Below, in pieces: positions 16,584 through 25,569 of a stretch of DNA of 64,000 bases. The notes below the pieces were generated by a model. That model was not told where the DNA came from, did not search any database, and was given only the letters and a program-made list of their open reading frames with translations. The stretch is from contig NZ_JAFJSY010000016.1 of the NCBI RefSeq assembly GCF_019857225.1, positions 1 to 64,000 on the forward strand, written 5' to 3'. A program made the position numbers and the translations under genes. Numbering within the stretch: the stretch's first letter is position 1; every line of letters begins with the position of its first letter. Source of the stretch: Streptomyces plumbidurans. Its GTDB lineage: Bacteria > Actinomycetota > Actinomycetes > Streptomycetales > Streptomycetaceae.

Positions 16584-18989
16584 TCAAAGGTTCTGCAAAG
16601 TGACCGATGAACCGGGCCTCACACGGAGGTGCCGGGCGACACCGGAGGCGGTGAACCGCGTCTCGTGCCCTCCGACGCTGTGCACCGTCGCGCGGGTGAC
16701 CCGTCCCTCGCGCCAGGAGAAGTCGACTGTGAAGCCGCCCCGGGCCGGCAGGCCCCGCACGGTTCCCTTCTTGGCCCATGCGGCGGGCAGGGCGGGAAGC
16801 AGCTCGATGTCACCGGGGCGGGAGTGGAGCAGCATCTCCGCGATGGCGGCGGGCGTCCCGAAGTTGGCGTCGATCTGGAAGATGCTTCGGTTCGCGTCGA
16901 CTTGGTAGATGTCGAAGAGGTTGGGCGCGGTGCCGTTGGAGTTGCTCGTCGAAGGGCGCAGGTTGGTGGTGACGAGCTGGTACGCCTTCTCCCCGTCCTT
17001 CAGCCGTGCCCAGCACAGCGCCCGCCAGGCGTTGGCCCAGCCGTAGCTGTTCATGCCGCGCGCGGTGAGCAGGCTGCGGACGGCGTCCAGCAGATCGGGC
17101 GTGGACGCGTCGGGGCGGATGCGGTCACCGGGGAACAGGCCGATGAGCGGGGAGAGATGGCGGTGGGTGGTCTCGCCGAGGTTGTCCGGCGACATCCACT
17201 CCTCCAGCCAGCCGGTGGTGGGGCTGATCCGCGGGAGGTAGAGGCGCTCGCGGAGCCCGGCGACGGTCTCGCGGTAGCCGGCGTCCTGACCGAGGATCTC
17301 CGCGGCCGTGATGAAGTTGCCGAACAGGGCGTGGACCAGTTCCTGTGAGTACGTGTTGCCCCTGGCGTCCTGGGGCCCGTGTTCGGGCGACCAGTCCCGG
17401 TCGTCGACGAGCACTTCGCGTTGCTCGCCGGTTTCGGGGTCGGTGACCGTGATCGACAGCAGCCGGGCCTCCCAGAACTCGCAGGCGCCCTTGAGCAGGG
17501 GGTAGATGCGGGCCAGCATGCGCCGGTCCTGGGTGTACTCGTAGTGCTCGAAGAGGGTGTTGCCGAGCCATGCGTTGGCCGCGGGGTGCCACCACCAGCC
17601 GGAGCCGCCGTGGATGTTGGTCGAGAAGGCGACCGCCCAGCCGGCGACCTTACCGCTGGTGTTGCGGAACCGGTTGCGGGGGTCGTTGAAGAGTCTGCGG
17701 GTGGTGTCGGTCCAGGAGGGAAGCTGGGCCAGGCAGTAGTCGGTCAGCGGATCGAAGCAGCGGGACAGGCCGGTGCGGTCGGGCATCCAGTAGTTCATCT
17801 GGATGTTGATGTCGGTGTGGTAATCCCCCATCCAGTCCGGGTCGTTGCCGTCCAGCCAGGGGCCCTGGAGGCCCATCGGCACACTGTCCCGTGACCCGCT
17901 GATCATGAGATAGCGGCCGAACTGCAGGTAGAGGACGTCCAGTTCGGGATCCGGCTCCGCGCCCTCCTGTGCGCGCGCCTGCAGACGGCTCCAGGTGTCC
18001 AGGTTCCGCTGACGACCGCTCGACTCCCCCAGCGACACCGACATCGTGTCGAACAGGGAACGGTGGTCGCGCACATGGGTGTCGCGCAGCGTGTCGTATG
18101 CGTGTCGCGTGGCGGCGAGGACCTTCTGCCGGGCGAGTTCACGGGGGTCGAGAGCGGAGTCGCGGTAGCCGCGGGAGGCGTTGGGAGCGTAGTTGGTGCC
18201 CCCGCTGAACACGATGGTGAGTTCTGCGCAGTCGTCGAAGGCCAGGCCCTCGTCGGTCACCGTCACGCGACCGGTGCTGCTCACGGCGGTCACGGCGGCG
18301 CCGTAGCGAAGGCTGTTGGAGAGCGAGGCGGCGAACGACACGACGGCATCCCCCTTGGATGTGGTCACCGACTCGCCGTGAGTGCCTTCCAAAGTGAGGG
18401 TGCCGGTGTAGGAGCCGCCGCCGGACCGGGAGAGACGGACGACGATGACGTCATCGGGGTGGCTGGCGAAGACCTCGCGTCGGCAGGTGGCTCCCTGGTG
18501 CGTATAGGCCGTGCTGACAAGGCCGTTGCTCAGGTCGAGGGTTCTGCGGTACTGCGACACCGACGCGAGGTCGTGGCCGGACAAGTCGAGGCGCAGGTGC
18601 GCGAGTTGCGTCAGGGAGCCGAACTCGACCCGCTCGTACGGGAATTGACCGTCGGCGTCGAGTACGTCGTTGAGTCCGCCGGTCCACAGGGTGCTGTCGG
18701 TGACGTAGAGCGCCTCGTGCCCGGGATCGCCGGCGACCAGCGCGCCGAGCCGTCCGTTGCCCACGGGGAGCGCCTGCTGGATCATCGCGGACTGGTCGGC
18801 CGGCTTGTCGTACCAGAGCCGTAGGGCCTTCTTGTCGGTGACCAGGGGCGAGGAGAGGGGGCGTTCGGGTTCGGCCGCGGCGGCGGTGAAGGCCGGGAGG
18901 CCACCCAGCGCGGCCAGGGAGCCGGCGCCCGCCGCTAGAAAGGTCCGACGACTTGCTGACGAGGTGCGGGCAGACGGACGTCTGGTCAT
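16584..18989 (-). CDS. Tat-exported GH95 glycosidase (alpha-L-fucosidase family)
   Basis: The 801-residue protein opens with a Tat signal (SRRTFLAAGAG around residues 13-23) and so is exported folded. GH95 hallmarks are ALPVGNGRLGALVAGD near 73-88, YQPLGDL-like SVSQYRRTLDLSNG, GGSGWWWHPAANAWLGN, the SPEHG catalytic Glu (about residue 536) and SIFQIDANFGTPAAIAEML with Asp about 707. The family removes alpha-1,2-L-fucose (some members act on galactose) by inversion. It is followed by GH92 on the same strand, a pair suited to trimming fucosylated, mannosylated glycans. The 364-bp gap argues for separate promoters. Confidence 0.92.
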   Translation of the reverse strand: MTRRPSARTSSASRRTFLAAGAGSLAALGGLPAFTAAAAEPERPLSSPLVTDKKALRLWYDKPADQSAMIQQALPVGNGRLGALVAGDPGHEALYVTDSTLWTGGLNDVLDADGQFPYERVEFGSLTQLAHLRLDLSGHDLASVSQYRRTLDLSNGLVSTAYTHQGATCRREVFASHPDDVIVVRLSRSGGGSYTGTLTLEGTHGESVTTSKGDAVVSFAASLSNSLRYGAAVTAVSSTGRVTVTDEGLAFDDCAELTIVFSGGTNYAPNASRGYRDSALDPRELARQKVLAATRHAYDTLRDTHVRDHRSLFDTMSVSLGESSGRQRNLDTWSRLQARAQEGAEPDPELDVLYLQFGRYLMISGSRDSVPMGLQGPWLDGNDPDWMGDYHTDINIQMNYWMPDRTGLSRCFDPLTDYCLAQLPSWTDTTRRLFNDPRNRFRNTSGKVAGWAVAFSTNIHGGSGWWWHPAANAWLGNTLFEHYEYTQDRRMLARIYPLLKGACEFWEARLLSITVTDPETGEQREVLVDDRDWSPEHGPQDARGNTYSQELVHALFGNFITAAEILGQDAGYRETVAGLRERLYLPRISPTTGWLEEWMSPDNLGETTHRHLSPLIGLFPGDRIRPDASTPDLLDAVRSLLTARGMNSYGWANAWRALCWARLKDGEKAYQLVTTNLRPSTSNSNGTAPNLFDIYQVDANRSIFQIDANFGTPAAIAEMLLHSRPGDIELLPALPAAWAKKGTVRGLPARGGFTVDFSWREGRVTRATVHSVGGHETRFTASGVARHLRVRPGSSVTLQNL

Positions 18990-19050
18990 GTGTGCGATCC
19001 TCCGGCCTTGAAAGCTGCTGCCTACTGAGCGACGCGAGGCGGGAGCACAC

Positions 19051-19076
19051 TAAAACTACTAATTAATGTTTTCAAG
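19051..19076. promoter_or_regulatory. A/T-rich operator-like element upstream of GH95
   Basis: A 21-base stretch (19052-19072), AAAACTACTAATTAATGTTTT written as an imperfect dyad of AAAAC and TTTT arms, is flanked by GC-rich sequence. It lies about 62 bases upstream of the GH95 start. Such A/T islands in Streptomyces promoters commonly bind ROK/LacI-type sugar regulators. The evidence is composition and position only. Confidence 0.35.
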
Positions 19077-19123
19077 GGTCCGAGCGACCTTGATACCTCC
19101 GATGAATGTGGAGACAATCGGCG

Positions 19124-19789
19124 TCAGGCCAGACCCGCTGCCAAGGCGCGGCGGACGGCGTCGGCGCGGTCGCGGATGTCGGCCTTCGCGAAGAGGTTGT
19201 TGATGTGGGTCTTGACCGTGGCCTCGCTGATGAACAGCTGCTGGGCGATGGCGCGGTTCGGCAGCCCCTGGCCGATGAGGGTGAGCACCTCGCGCTCGCG
19301 GGGGGTCAGGTCTGCGGGCAGCGACTGTCCGGGGGACGACGGCCGGGTGCGCACGGTGGCCAGGAGGCGGTCCTGGACCTCACGGTCGAGGACGGACTGT
19401 CCCGCGGCGGCGGCCCGGATCGCGCGGACGATGTCCTGGCGACCGGCGTTCTTCGTCAGATAGCCGCGGGCGCCCGCACTCAGGGCGGCCAGGATCGAGT
19501 CGTCGTCGGCGAAGGTGGTGAGCACGACCACGGCGGTCTCCGGATGCTCCTCGCTCAGCCGGCGCGTCGCCTCGATACCGTCCATCTCGGGCATGCGCAG
19601 GTCCATCAGGACGACGTCCACCGACGCGCCGGCCACGGCGGCGAGCACCTCGGTGCCGTCCGCCGCCGCGGCGACGACCTCGATGTCCTCGGACAGGGCG
19701 AGCACCGCGGCCAGCGGCTCACGGACGGCGGCCTGGTCGTCGGCGACGATCACCTTCAACCGCTGCGGTTTCTCGGTCGGTTCGCTCAT
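19124..19789 (-). CDS. NarL/LuxR-type response regulator
   Basis: The protein has 221 residues. The receiver domain (residues 10-128) has DD at 17-18, phospho-acceptor Asp63 in VVLMDLRMPEMDG and Lys in YLTKNAG. The LuxR-type DNA-binding domain (about 150-215) has LTPREREVLTLIGQGLPNRA and SEATVKTHINNLF. The start codon overlaps the stop of the upstream kinase by 4 bases (ATGA at 19786-19789), so the two are translationally coupled. Target genes are unknown; GH95 next door is on the same strand, but nothing shows that it is a target. Confidence 0.93.
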   Translation of the reverse strand: MSEPTEKPQRLKVIVADDQAAVREPLAAVLALSEDIEVVAAAADGTEVLAAVAGASVDVVLMDLRMPEMDGIEATRRLSEEHPETAVVVLTTFADDDSILAALSAGARGYLTKNAGRQDIVRAIRAAAAGQSVLDREVQDRLLATVRTRPSSPGQSLPADLTPREREVLTLIGQGLPNRAIAQQLFISEATVKTHINNLFAKADIRDRADAVRRALAAGLA

Positions 19790-20997
19790 CCCGGGATCAC
19801 TGCCTCCACCTGCCAGCCGCCGGCCTCCGGTCCCTCGGTGACCGGTCCCGCGGTGATGGTTCCGCCCAGGAGGGCGGCCCGTTCGCGCATTCCTATCAGT
19901 CCCATTCCGCTGCCGACGCCGGCGGTCACCTCGCGGGTCGCGGGGCCGTTGCGGACTCTCAGGGTCGTCGACTCGTGCTCGTACGTCAGCTCCACGCGGA
20001 CGTCGGCGCCCGGGGCGTGCCGGGCCGCGTTGGTCAGCGCCTCCTGCGAGATCCGCAGCAGGTTCTGGGTGACCTGAGCGGGCAGGTCACGGCTGGTGCC
20101 CGTGACGGTGAGGGCGTCGCGGTGACCGGAGGACTCGATCATCGCCGTCAGGCTCTCCAGCAGCGGCAGCGCGTCCTCGCGCAGGGCGTGCACGGTCCAT
20201 TGGGCCTGCTTCAGGCTCTCTCTGACCATGCCGTGCGCCTTGTTGTTCGCCTCGCGGACCTTCTCCAGGTCTCCGGTGTCGATCAGGGCGTCGGCCAGTT
20301 CCAGCTGCATGTTGATCCCGGCCAGCGAGTGCGCCAGCACGTCGTGGACGTCCCGGGCGATACGGCTCCGCTCGGTGAGCACGGCGGCCTGCGCCTCCGC
20401 GCGGGCGGCCCGCTCGGCGGACTCGGCGGATTCGATCATCGCCGCCACCGCCCGCTGTCTGCTGCGGCTGAGGATGCCCGCCACGACCGGGACGCCGGTG
20501 GTCAGGCCGAGCACCCAGGTCACCTGTTCATGGCCGGGACCGAGGCGGAACCACACGACGGCTCCGCACAACAGGCTGCACAGGGCCGCGAGCGAGAGGG
20601 ACTGCTTGAGAGGCAGGCGGTAGCCCACGTGACCGGTCAGGAAGTACGCGAAGATGTAGCTGGAGCCGCTGCGGCTGACGCCGATGAGGGCGGCGGCGGC
20701 CAGGATGCCGGCGGTCAGCCAGATCAGGTCTGCGCGGGGCGGGAGCCTGGAGTCGGACAGGTGCCGGGCCATCAGGGCGACGGAGTTGACCACCAGCAGA
20801 GCGACCACGGCCAGGCCACGGCCCTCCACGCCCAGGGGACGGACGGTCACGAAGCCGATGGCGATCACCGCCAGGGTGATGGCCGCATGCGTGCGCGGGT
20901 CCTGGCGGAGCGCGGCCCGCGGGCCGGACCCCTTGTCCGGGGCCGGCCCGCGGGCGGCGACACTCTCGGATGCGGACACGTCGCGACGATAGCCCAT
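19786..20997 (-). CDS. NarL-type membrane sensor histidine kinase
   Basis: From ATG 20997 the protein has 403 residues. Several hydrophobic helices (about residues 38-180) form a membrane sensor. A coiled region follows, then the HisKA_3 box RIARDVHDVLAHSLAGIN (His near 219) and a C-terminal HATPase with SGMGLIGMRERAALLGG as the G2 box. It forms a coupled pair with the regulator ending at 19124. Its start lies 3 bases after the stop of the upstream membrane gene (21000), so all three are probably one operon. Confidence 0.92.
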   Translation of the reverse strand: MGYRRDVSASESVAARGPAPDKGSGPRAALRQDPRTHAAITLAVIAIGFVTVRPLGVEGRGLAVVALLVVNSVALMARHLSDSRLPPRADLIWLTAGILAAAALIGVSRSGSSYIFAYFLTGHVGYRLPLKQSLSLAALCSLLCGAVVWFRLGPGHEQVTWVLGLTTGVPVVAGILSRSRQRAVAAMIESAESAERAARAEAQAAVLTERSRIARDVHDVLAHSLAGINMQLELADALIDTGDLEKVREANNKAHGMVRESLKQAQWTVHALREDALPLLESLTAMIESSGHRDALTVTGTSRDLPAQVTQNLLRISQEALTNAARHAPGADVRVELTYEHESTTLRVRNGPATREVTAGVGSGMGLIGMRERAALLGGTITAGPVTEGPEAGGWQVEAVIPG

Positions 20998-20999
20998 GG

Positions 21000-21542
21000 T
21001 CAGGCGGTGCGGTCGAGCGATGCCACCGACCGCGGCGCCGCCGGGATCCGCTGCTCGCGGACGACCATCCGGCTCCGAATGAAGATCGTCGCGAGACGGG
21101 TGACCACCTCGGTGAGCGCCATCAGTACGAACGCCGCCACCCAGGCATCGCCGGTGGTGATGTGGTGGGCGACGCTGAAGCGGCCCACGTCGTCGGAGCC
21201 GCCGTGGTCGACCCACATCTGGAAACCCATGCGCGCGCCCATGCCGAGCACCCACAGCAGGGCGGAGACGGCTCCCGCCTTGATGAGGAGGTGCTCCCCG
21301 GCCTTGCGGACCCTGGTGAAGATGCCGCCGGCGATGCCGAGCGCCGCCCCGATGGCGACCAGGGTGCCGATCAGTACGAGGTCGTTGCCGGCGGTGGGCA
21401 CGCTGCGCAGGTAGTGCGAGGCCACGAAGGTCACGATCCCCAGCGGGATCAGGTAGGACGTGAGGCGCAGCCGGTCTTCCCGCAGCTGGCGGAAGACGAC
21501 GAGGACGAGGGCGATGTCGGTGATCCAGTCGGTCGTGGTCAT
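21000..21542 (-). CDS. Multi-pass membrane protein, possibly DUF1453/CcdC-like
   Basis: The 180-residue protein has about four hydrophobic segments (residues 5-17, 28-45, 55-75, 85-105) and a longer one near 128-150. RQLREDRLRLTSYLIPLGIV near the N-terminus resembles DUF1453/CcdC-like membrane proteins, but the match is by eye only. The gene immediately precedes a NarL-type kinase on the same strand (3-base gap), so it may modulate or be sensed by that kinase. No catalytic motif is visible. Confidence 0.75.
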   Translation of the reverse strand: MTTTDWITDIALVLVVFRQLREDRLRLTSYLIPLGIVTFVASHYLRSVPTAGNDLVLIGTLVAIGAALGIAGGIFTRVRKAGEHLLIKAGAVSALLWVLGMGARMGFQMWVDHGGSDDVGRFSVAHHITTGDAWVAAFVLMALTEVVTRLATIFIRSRMVVREQRIPAAPRSVASLDRTA

Positions 21543-21677
21543 GCCTCAATCGTGCTGACGCGGCGCCTCTTCCACCTGGACCCATGGGTGGACGTACAGG
21601 TGGAGATCGACTCCCCGACCGTCGGGGCGCACCTGACCCGCCCCAGCCGTGAGGCTGCGGCCGGCCCGGACCTGGCC

Positions 21678-22214
21678 CTACGCGTCCGGCTTCCACTCCT
21701 CGACCAGGAGCCCGAGCAGCACCTGGTCCAGGAACTCGCCCATCACCCAGGCCGAGGAGCGCAGGACGCCCTCCCGGACGAAGCCGTTGCGCTCGGCGGA
21801 GGTCAGCATCGCGACGTTGTCCGCCAGGGTCTCTATCTGCAGGCGGTGCAGGCTGCGGACGACGAAGCCGTAGTGGCACAGCACGGCGACCACGTCGGTG
21901 CCGTAGCCCTTGCCGCGGGCGGACGGCAGCAGTCCCAGGCCGATGTGCGCGGACCGGCTGTGGGTGTCGATGCCCCACAGCGTCGCGGTGCCGATCAGCG
22001 TGCCGCCGTCCAGCTCCACCACGGAGAACGGGACGATCCCCTCCTTCGGGTCGTCCACGAACAGGCGCGGGTCCTTGGCGCCGGGCGTGATCGGCCGCCA
22101 CGGCCCGCCTTCGGCCCGCGACGAGTTGACCACGTCGTCGTAGAGCTCGGCCCGCAGGATCGGGATGTCGTCCTCGTGCCGGGCCCTCAGCCCGACCTTG
22201 CTTCCCCTGAGCAT
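21678..22214 (-). CDS. GNAT family N-acetyltransferase (RimJ/RimL-like)
   Basis: The 178-residue protein has an N-terminal VGLRARHEDDIPILRAELYDD, the GNAT fold core IGTATLWGIDTHSRSAHIGL and the acetyl-CoA loop LLPSARGKGYGTDVV, followed by ETLADNVAMLTSAERNGF. These match the RimJ/RimL subgroup, which acetylates protein N-termini or small amines. AGGAAG precedes ATG 22214 with good spacing. The substrate is unknown. Confidence 0.9.
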   Translation of the reverse strand: MLRGSKVGLRARHEDDIPILRAELYDDVVNSSRAEGGPWRPITPGAKDPRLFVDDPKEGIVPFSVVELDGGTLIGTATLWGIDTHSRSAHIGLGLLPSARGKGYGTDVVAVLCHYGFVVRSLHRLQIETLADNVAMLTSAERNGFVREGVLRSSAWVMGEFLDQVLLGLLVEEWKPDA

Positions 22215-22267
22215 GCAGGCTTCCTATCCGACCGCGGTGACCTGCGGCAACCGAAATAGCGGCGGGC

Positions 22268-22642
22268 TCAGTGGAAGCAGAGGCAGAAGGGGTGGCCGGC
22301 CGGGTCCGCGTAGACCCGCCAGTTGGCCTCGGGCCGCAGCTGGTCGGTCCGCTCCAGTACGGTCGCGCCGAGGGCGAGCGCCCGCTTCTCCTCTCCGTCG
22401 AGGTCGTCCACGTCGAAGTCGAGATGGAGCTGTTGCGGGTGCTCCTGGCCCGGCCATTCGGGCGGCCGGTAGCCGTCCACCCGCTGGCAGGCCAGTGGGA
22501 TCCCCTCGAACCCGTGCACCTCGATCCAGTCGGCGTCGTCGGAGTCCGCGACCACCCGGCCGCCGAGCAGTTCCGCGTAGAACTCGGCGAGTTGTACCGG
22601 ATCGGCACAGTCCAGCGCGACCGCTTGCAGCTTTCGGATCAC
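22268..22642 (-). CDS. VOC family (glyoxalase/bleomycin-resistance-like) protein
   Basis: The 124-residue protein starts at GTG 22642, 8 bases after GGAG; the alternative GTG 22651 overlaps that site. It shows a single vicinal-oxygen-chelate module pair: LDCADPVQLAEFYAELLGGR at the N-terminus, QQLHLDFDVDDLD in the middle and YADPAGHPFCLCFH at the end. His and Glu/Asp ligands sit where the family binds metal. It may be an enzyme or a binding or resistance protein; the substrate is not deducible. It lies 53 bases upstream of the GNAT gene on the same strand. Confidence 0.88.
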   Translation of the reverse strand: MIRKLQAVALDCADPVQLAEFYAELLGGRVVADSDDADWIEVHGFEGIPLACQRVDGYRPPEWPGQEHPQQLHLDFDVDDLDGEEKRALALGATVLERTDQLRPEANWRVYADPAGHPFCLCFH

Positions 22643-22794
22643 TTGCGTCACTCCTCGCTCTTCGGCCGCTTCCGCGACACCCCGGTACGGGAGCAGTGGT
22701 ACCCACCGCCGCGGCGGGCATGCGAGACGACGCGCCGGGCCGCGCGTCGGAGCGACTGAAGTCGAGCGTCAATGTCCCGTCGGCTCGGCGGTGA

Positions 22795-22814
22795 CCCCGC
22801 CCCGGACGGCGGGG
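22795..22814 (-). terminator. Terminator after the Ala/Lys-rich protein gene
   Basis: A 7-bp GC stem, CCCCGCC with GGCGGGG, and a 6-base loop lie 13 bases beyond the minus-strand stop at 22828. Short, but well placed. Confidence 0.5.
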
Positions 22815-22827
22815 CCCGCCTGGCCCC

Positions 22828-23292
22828 TCAGATCCGGCCGCCGGTCATACGGGTGATCGGACCGAGCGTGCGTCGCCCCGCACGTCGGCCCGCGAGGTAG
22901 GTCGTGGCGCCCAGCGCCGACATGCCCGCGCCCACCCCGGCGACGAGGACCTTGCGGTCGGCGATCAGCGTCCAGGTGGTCTTGGCGAGGGCCACCGCCT
23001 GTCCGGAGGCGGCGACGACGGCCTGACGGCCGGCCTGGACGCGCTCGGCCGCGCCCTGCATGACCGCGGTGGTCTTCTCGGCCGAACGCCCCGCCGTGTC
23101 CACGGCTGCTGACGTGGCCTCACTGGTCTTCTCGGCGGCCTTGTCCGCCGACTTGGACGCGGGAGCGGTCGCCTTCTCCGTGGCCTTTCGGGCCTTGGCT
23201 GACGCGCTCCGCGTGGCTTCGGAATCTCGATTCGTGCCGCTGTTCGACTGATTCATGGACTTCGCGTTGCCGTTCGCGTCGACGGCAAACAC
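22828..23292 (-). CDS. Ala/Lys-rich helical protein of unknown function
   Basis: The protein has 154 residues from GTG 23292, or 142 from ATG 23256; neither start has a strong ribosome site. The N-terminal two thirds are a low-complexity Ala/Lys/Glu/Thr helix (AEKTSEATSAAVDTAGRSAE), as in phasins, LEA-like or apolipoprotein-like stress proteins. A short hydrophobic segment (VLVAGVGAGMSALGATTYLAG) and a basic tail (RRAGRRTLG) follow, suggesting a tail-anchored membrane protein. No known family is recognised with confidence. Confidence 0.6.
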   Translation of the reverse strand: MFAVDANGNAKSMNQSNSGTNRDSEATRSASAKARKATEKATAPASKSADKAAEKTSEATSAAVDTAGRSAEKTTAVMQGAAERVQAGRQAVVAASGQAVALAKTTWTLIADRKVLVAGVGAGMSALGATTYLAGRRAGRRTLGPITRMTGGRI

Positions 23293-23324
23293 GTTTCGCC
23301 GGGATGCAGTACGTCGTTCGTCCG

Positions 23325-24560
23325 CTATCGGCGCGTGGCCGCCGCGGACCTGCGCCGCACCAACAGGGCCGCCGCTCCCCCGGTTACCAGGACAACAGCT
23401 CCGGCACCCGCCATGAGCACCGACGCGTCGGCGCCGGTGCCGGCCAGGCTCCCGTGCGCGGCCGTGTCGGCGACGTCGCCGGTGCTGCCGGAGGTCGACC
23501 CCTGCTCCCCGCCGCTGCTCGAACCGCCCGCCGACTGCCCGTGGGGGTCGTTGCCCTGACCGCCCGTTCCGGAGTCACCGTGACCGGAACCACCATGACC
23601 GGAACCACCGGAACTGCCCCCCGACGCCGATCCGTTCTCGTCCGGTACGTCGATGGTCAGCGACGCCCTGTCGTTCGCGGGGTTCTTGTCGAACGCGGGA
23701 TGGATGTCGTAGACGGAGGTGGCCTTCACCTCGCCCCGCGTCACCCCCGACGCCGAGGTCACCTTCAGCACGAAGCGGTAGCTGAGCGCCTGACCGACCT
23801 CCAGCAGGTTGTCGTTGTGCCAGCACACGTACACCGGGTGGCCGGGCTCCGAGGGACCGATCGGTCCATCGATCCCGAACGGCGCGCACTCCTGGGGTAC
23901 GTGAACGGCCTTGGTGCCCTTGGGAATGTGTACCAGCAGGCCCGGCTGATCGTCGCTCTCCTGGTTGTGGATCCACCCCGGGCCGTCGTTGCGCAGCGTG
24001 GCCGTGACCTTCACCAGGTCGCCCCGCTCGGCCTTGGCCCTGTCACCGACGGCGGCCAGGTCGGCGGTGTTGTCGACGGTCAGCGCCAGGCGCCGATAGC
24101 TGTCGTCGAATTCTTCCGACGCGGGAGGCTGTCCGGTGCGGCCGGTTCCGTACTCCACGACCTCCAGCAGTCCCTTGGACGAGACGGTGAAGCGGACGTG
24201 GGTGGTGACGGAGGCGCCCGGCTCGATCACCTGGTCCAGCTTGCACAGCGCCTGCCTCACCTGATCGGCCACGACGGTGTACGCGCAGCCCTCTTCGGGT
24301 GGCGTGAAGTCGAGCCCGCGGGTCAGACGGACGCGGAAGGTGACGTCGCTCGCGGCGGCGTTTCCGTTGTTGGTGACCGTGACGGGCTGGTCGTAGGTCT
24401 GGCCGGGCTTCGGCGTGGCGGCGGGCAGTGCCGAGACCACCAGGTCGGGTGCCGCCTCGTCGGCGTGTGCCACGGGTGCCGACATGGCGGGCACACCCAC
24501 CCCGATCACCCCTGCCGCCACGAACCTCGTCATGCCACGCAGCAGTGGACGCACAACCAT
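23325..24560 (-). CDS. Cell-wall-anchored surface protein with LAxTG sorting signal
   Basis: The 411-residue protein has a signal peptide ending in AHA near residue 32. Two DUF11/CARDB-like beta domains follow (for example TPKPGQTYDQPVTVTNNGNA near 50-70, and AKAERGDLVKVTATLRNDGP). Next comes a Gly/Ser/His-rich spacer, then the C-terminal sorting signal LAGTG (about 372-376), a hydrophobic stretch and RRRSAAATRR. Class E sortases of Streptomyces use LAxTG, so it should be linked to peptidoglycan. GTG 24554 is an alternative start better spaced from GAGGAG. Its ligand or role is unknown. Confidence 0.85.
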   Translation of the reverse strand: MVVRPLLRGMTRFVAAGVIGVGVPAMSAPVAHADEAAPDLVVSALPAATPKPGQTYDQPVTVTNNGNAAASDVTFRVRLTRGLDFTPPEEGCAYTVVADQVRQALCKLDQVIEPGASVTTHVRFTVSSKGLLEVVEYGTGRTGQPPASEEFDDSYRRLALTVDNTADLAAVGDRAKAERGDLVKVTATLRNDGPGWIHNQESDDQPGLLVHIPKGTKAVHVPQECAPFGIDGPIGPSEPGHPVYVCWHNDNLLEVGQALSYRFVLKVTSASGVTRGEVKATSVYDIHPAFDKNPANDRASLTIDVPDENGSASGGSSGGSGHGGSGHGDSGTGGQGNDPHGQSAGGSSSGGEQGSTSGSTGDVADTAAHGSLAGTGADASVLMAGAGAVVLVTGGAAALLVRRRSAAATRR

Positions 24561-24729
24561 CTCCTCAGCAGTACCAGTACGACGACGCGCCGATCGGCCG
24601 GCAGGTCATCTGCCGCACCGCCCGATCAGGCCATGTACTGGACACGCGAAGGACACCATTGGTTGTAGCGGCGTTGGCTGTAACGGCGGTCACCCACGTC
24701 AGGGCGCCCGCCGACCCGCCCGGCCCGTG

Positions 24730-25569
24730 TCATTTCAGTCCCGTGTGCGCCAGGCCCTCCACGAACTGCCGCTGGGCGAAGACGAACACCGCGACCACCG
24801 GCAGCGCGGTCAGGGAGGCGGCGGCCAGCTGGACGTTCCACATGGGGCCTCCGTAGGCGTCGACGTACTGGGTGAGGGCCTGCGGGAGGGTGAACATGTC
24901 CGGTGTGGAGAGGTAGACGATCGGCTCCAGATAGAGGTTCCAGCTGTGCAGGAAGGTGAAGATGGCGACCGCGGACAGCGCGGGACGCGCCAGCGGAAGG
25001 GCGATGCGCCAGTAGATGGCGAAGCGGCCCAGGCCGTCCATCCGGGCGGCCTCCTCCAGTTCGTGGGGCAGCGCGATGAAGAACTGCCGCATGATGAACG
25101 TCGCGAGGACGCTCGGTGCGCCGAGGACCGGCACCAGGATCAGCGGCCAGTGGGTGTCGATCATTCCCCAGTCGTGGAACATCTGGAACAGCGGGACGAT
25201 GGTGACCTCGCTGGGGATCAGCAGTCCGGTGAGGACCACGAGGAACAGGATGTTCTGCCCGGGGAAGCGGATGCGGGCGAAGCCGTATCCGGCCAGCGAC
25301 GAGACCGCGAGCGTCCCCAGGGTCACCACGACGGCGATGTACATGCTGTTGAAGTACTGGTGGCCGAACGGCTGGAGCTCGAACACCTTGCGGTAGGCGT
25401 CGAGTCGGGGGTTGTCCGGGAACAGCTTCGGCGGGAAGGCGAAGATGTCGGCGGCCGGCTTCAGCGACGACGTCGCCATCCACCAGGTGGGGAAGACGAA
25501 CGGCACGCACAGTACGAGCAGGATGCCGTAGAGCAGCAGTTTGGCGCGGGTGGACAGCTTACGACTCAT
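24730..25569 (-). CDS. Sugar ABC transporter permease (second permease, MalG-like)
   Basis: The 279-residue protein has six hydrophobic segments and the EAA loop EEAARMDGLGRFAIYWRIAL that contacts the ATPase. It begins FPTWWMATSSLKPAADIF, typical of CUT1 second permeases (MalG/MsmG-like). It overlaps the preceding permease gene by 11 bases. With that permease and the binding protein at 26523 it forms a carbohydrate importer. No ATPase gene is present, so, as is usual in Streptomyces, a shared MsiK-type ATPase probably energises it. Confidence 0.93.
   Translation of the reverse strand: MSRKLSTRAKLLLYGILLVLCVPFVFPTWWMATSSLKPAADIFAFPPKLFPDNPRLDAYRKVFELQPFGHQYFNSMYIAVVVTLGTLAVSSLAGYGFARIRFPGQNILFLVVLTGLLIPSEVTIVPLFQMFHDWGMIDTHWPLILVPVLGAPSVLATFIMRQFFIALPHELEEAARMDGLGRFAIYWRIALPLARPALSAVAIFTFLHSWNLYLEPIVYLSTPDMFTLPQALTQYVDAYGGPMWNVQLAAASLTALPVVAVFVFAQRQFVEGLAHTGLK

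Noticed and set aside
19786..22608. A 940-residue minus-strand frame joining the kinase to sequence across 21000-22608.
   Set aside because: Only the part from ATG 20997 reads as a kinase. The upstream part overlaps the membrane, GNAT and VOC genes in another frame and has no domain pattern.
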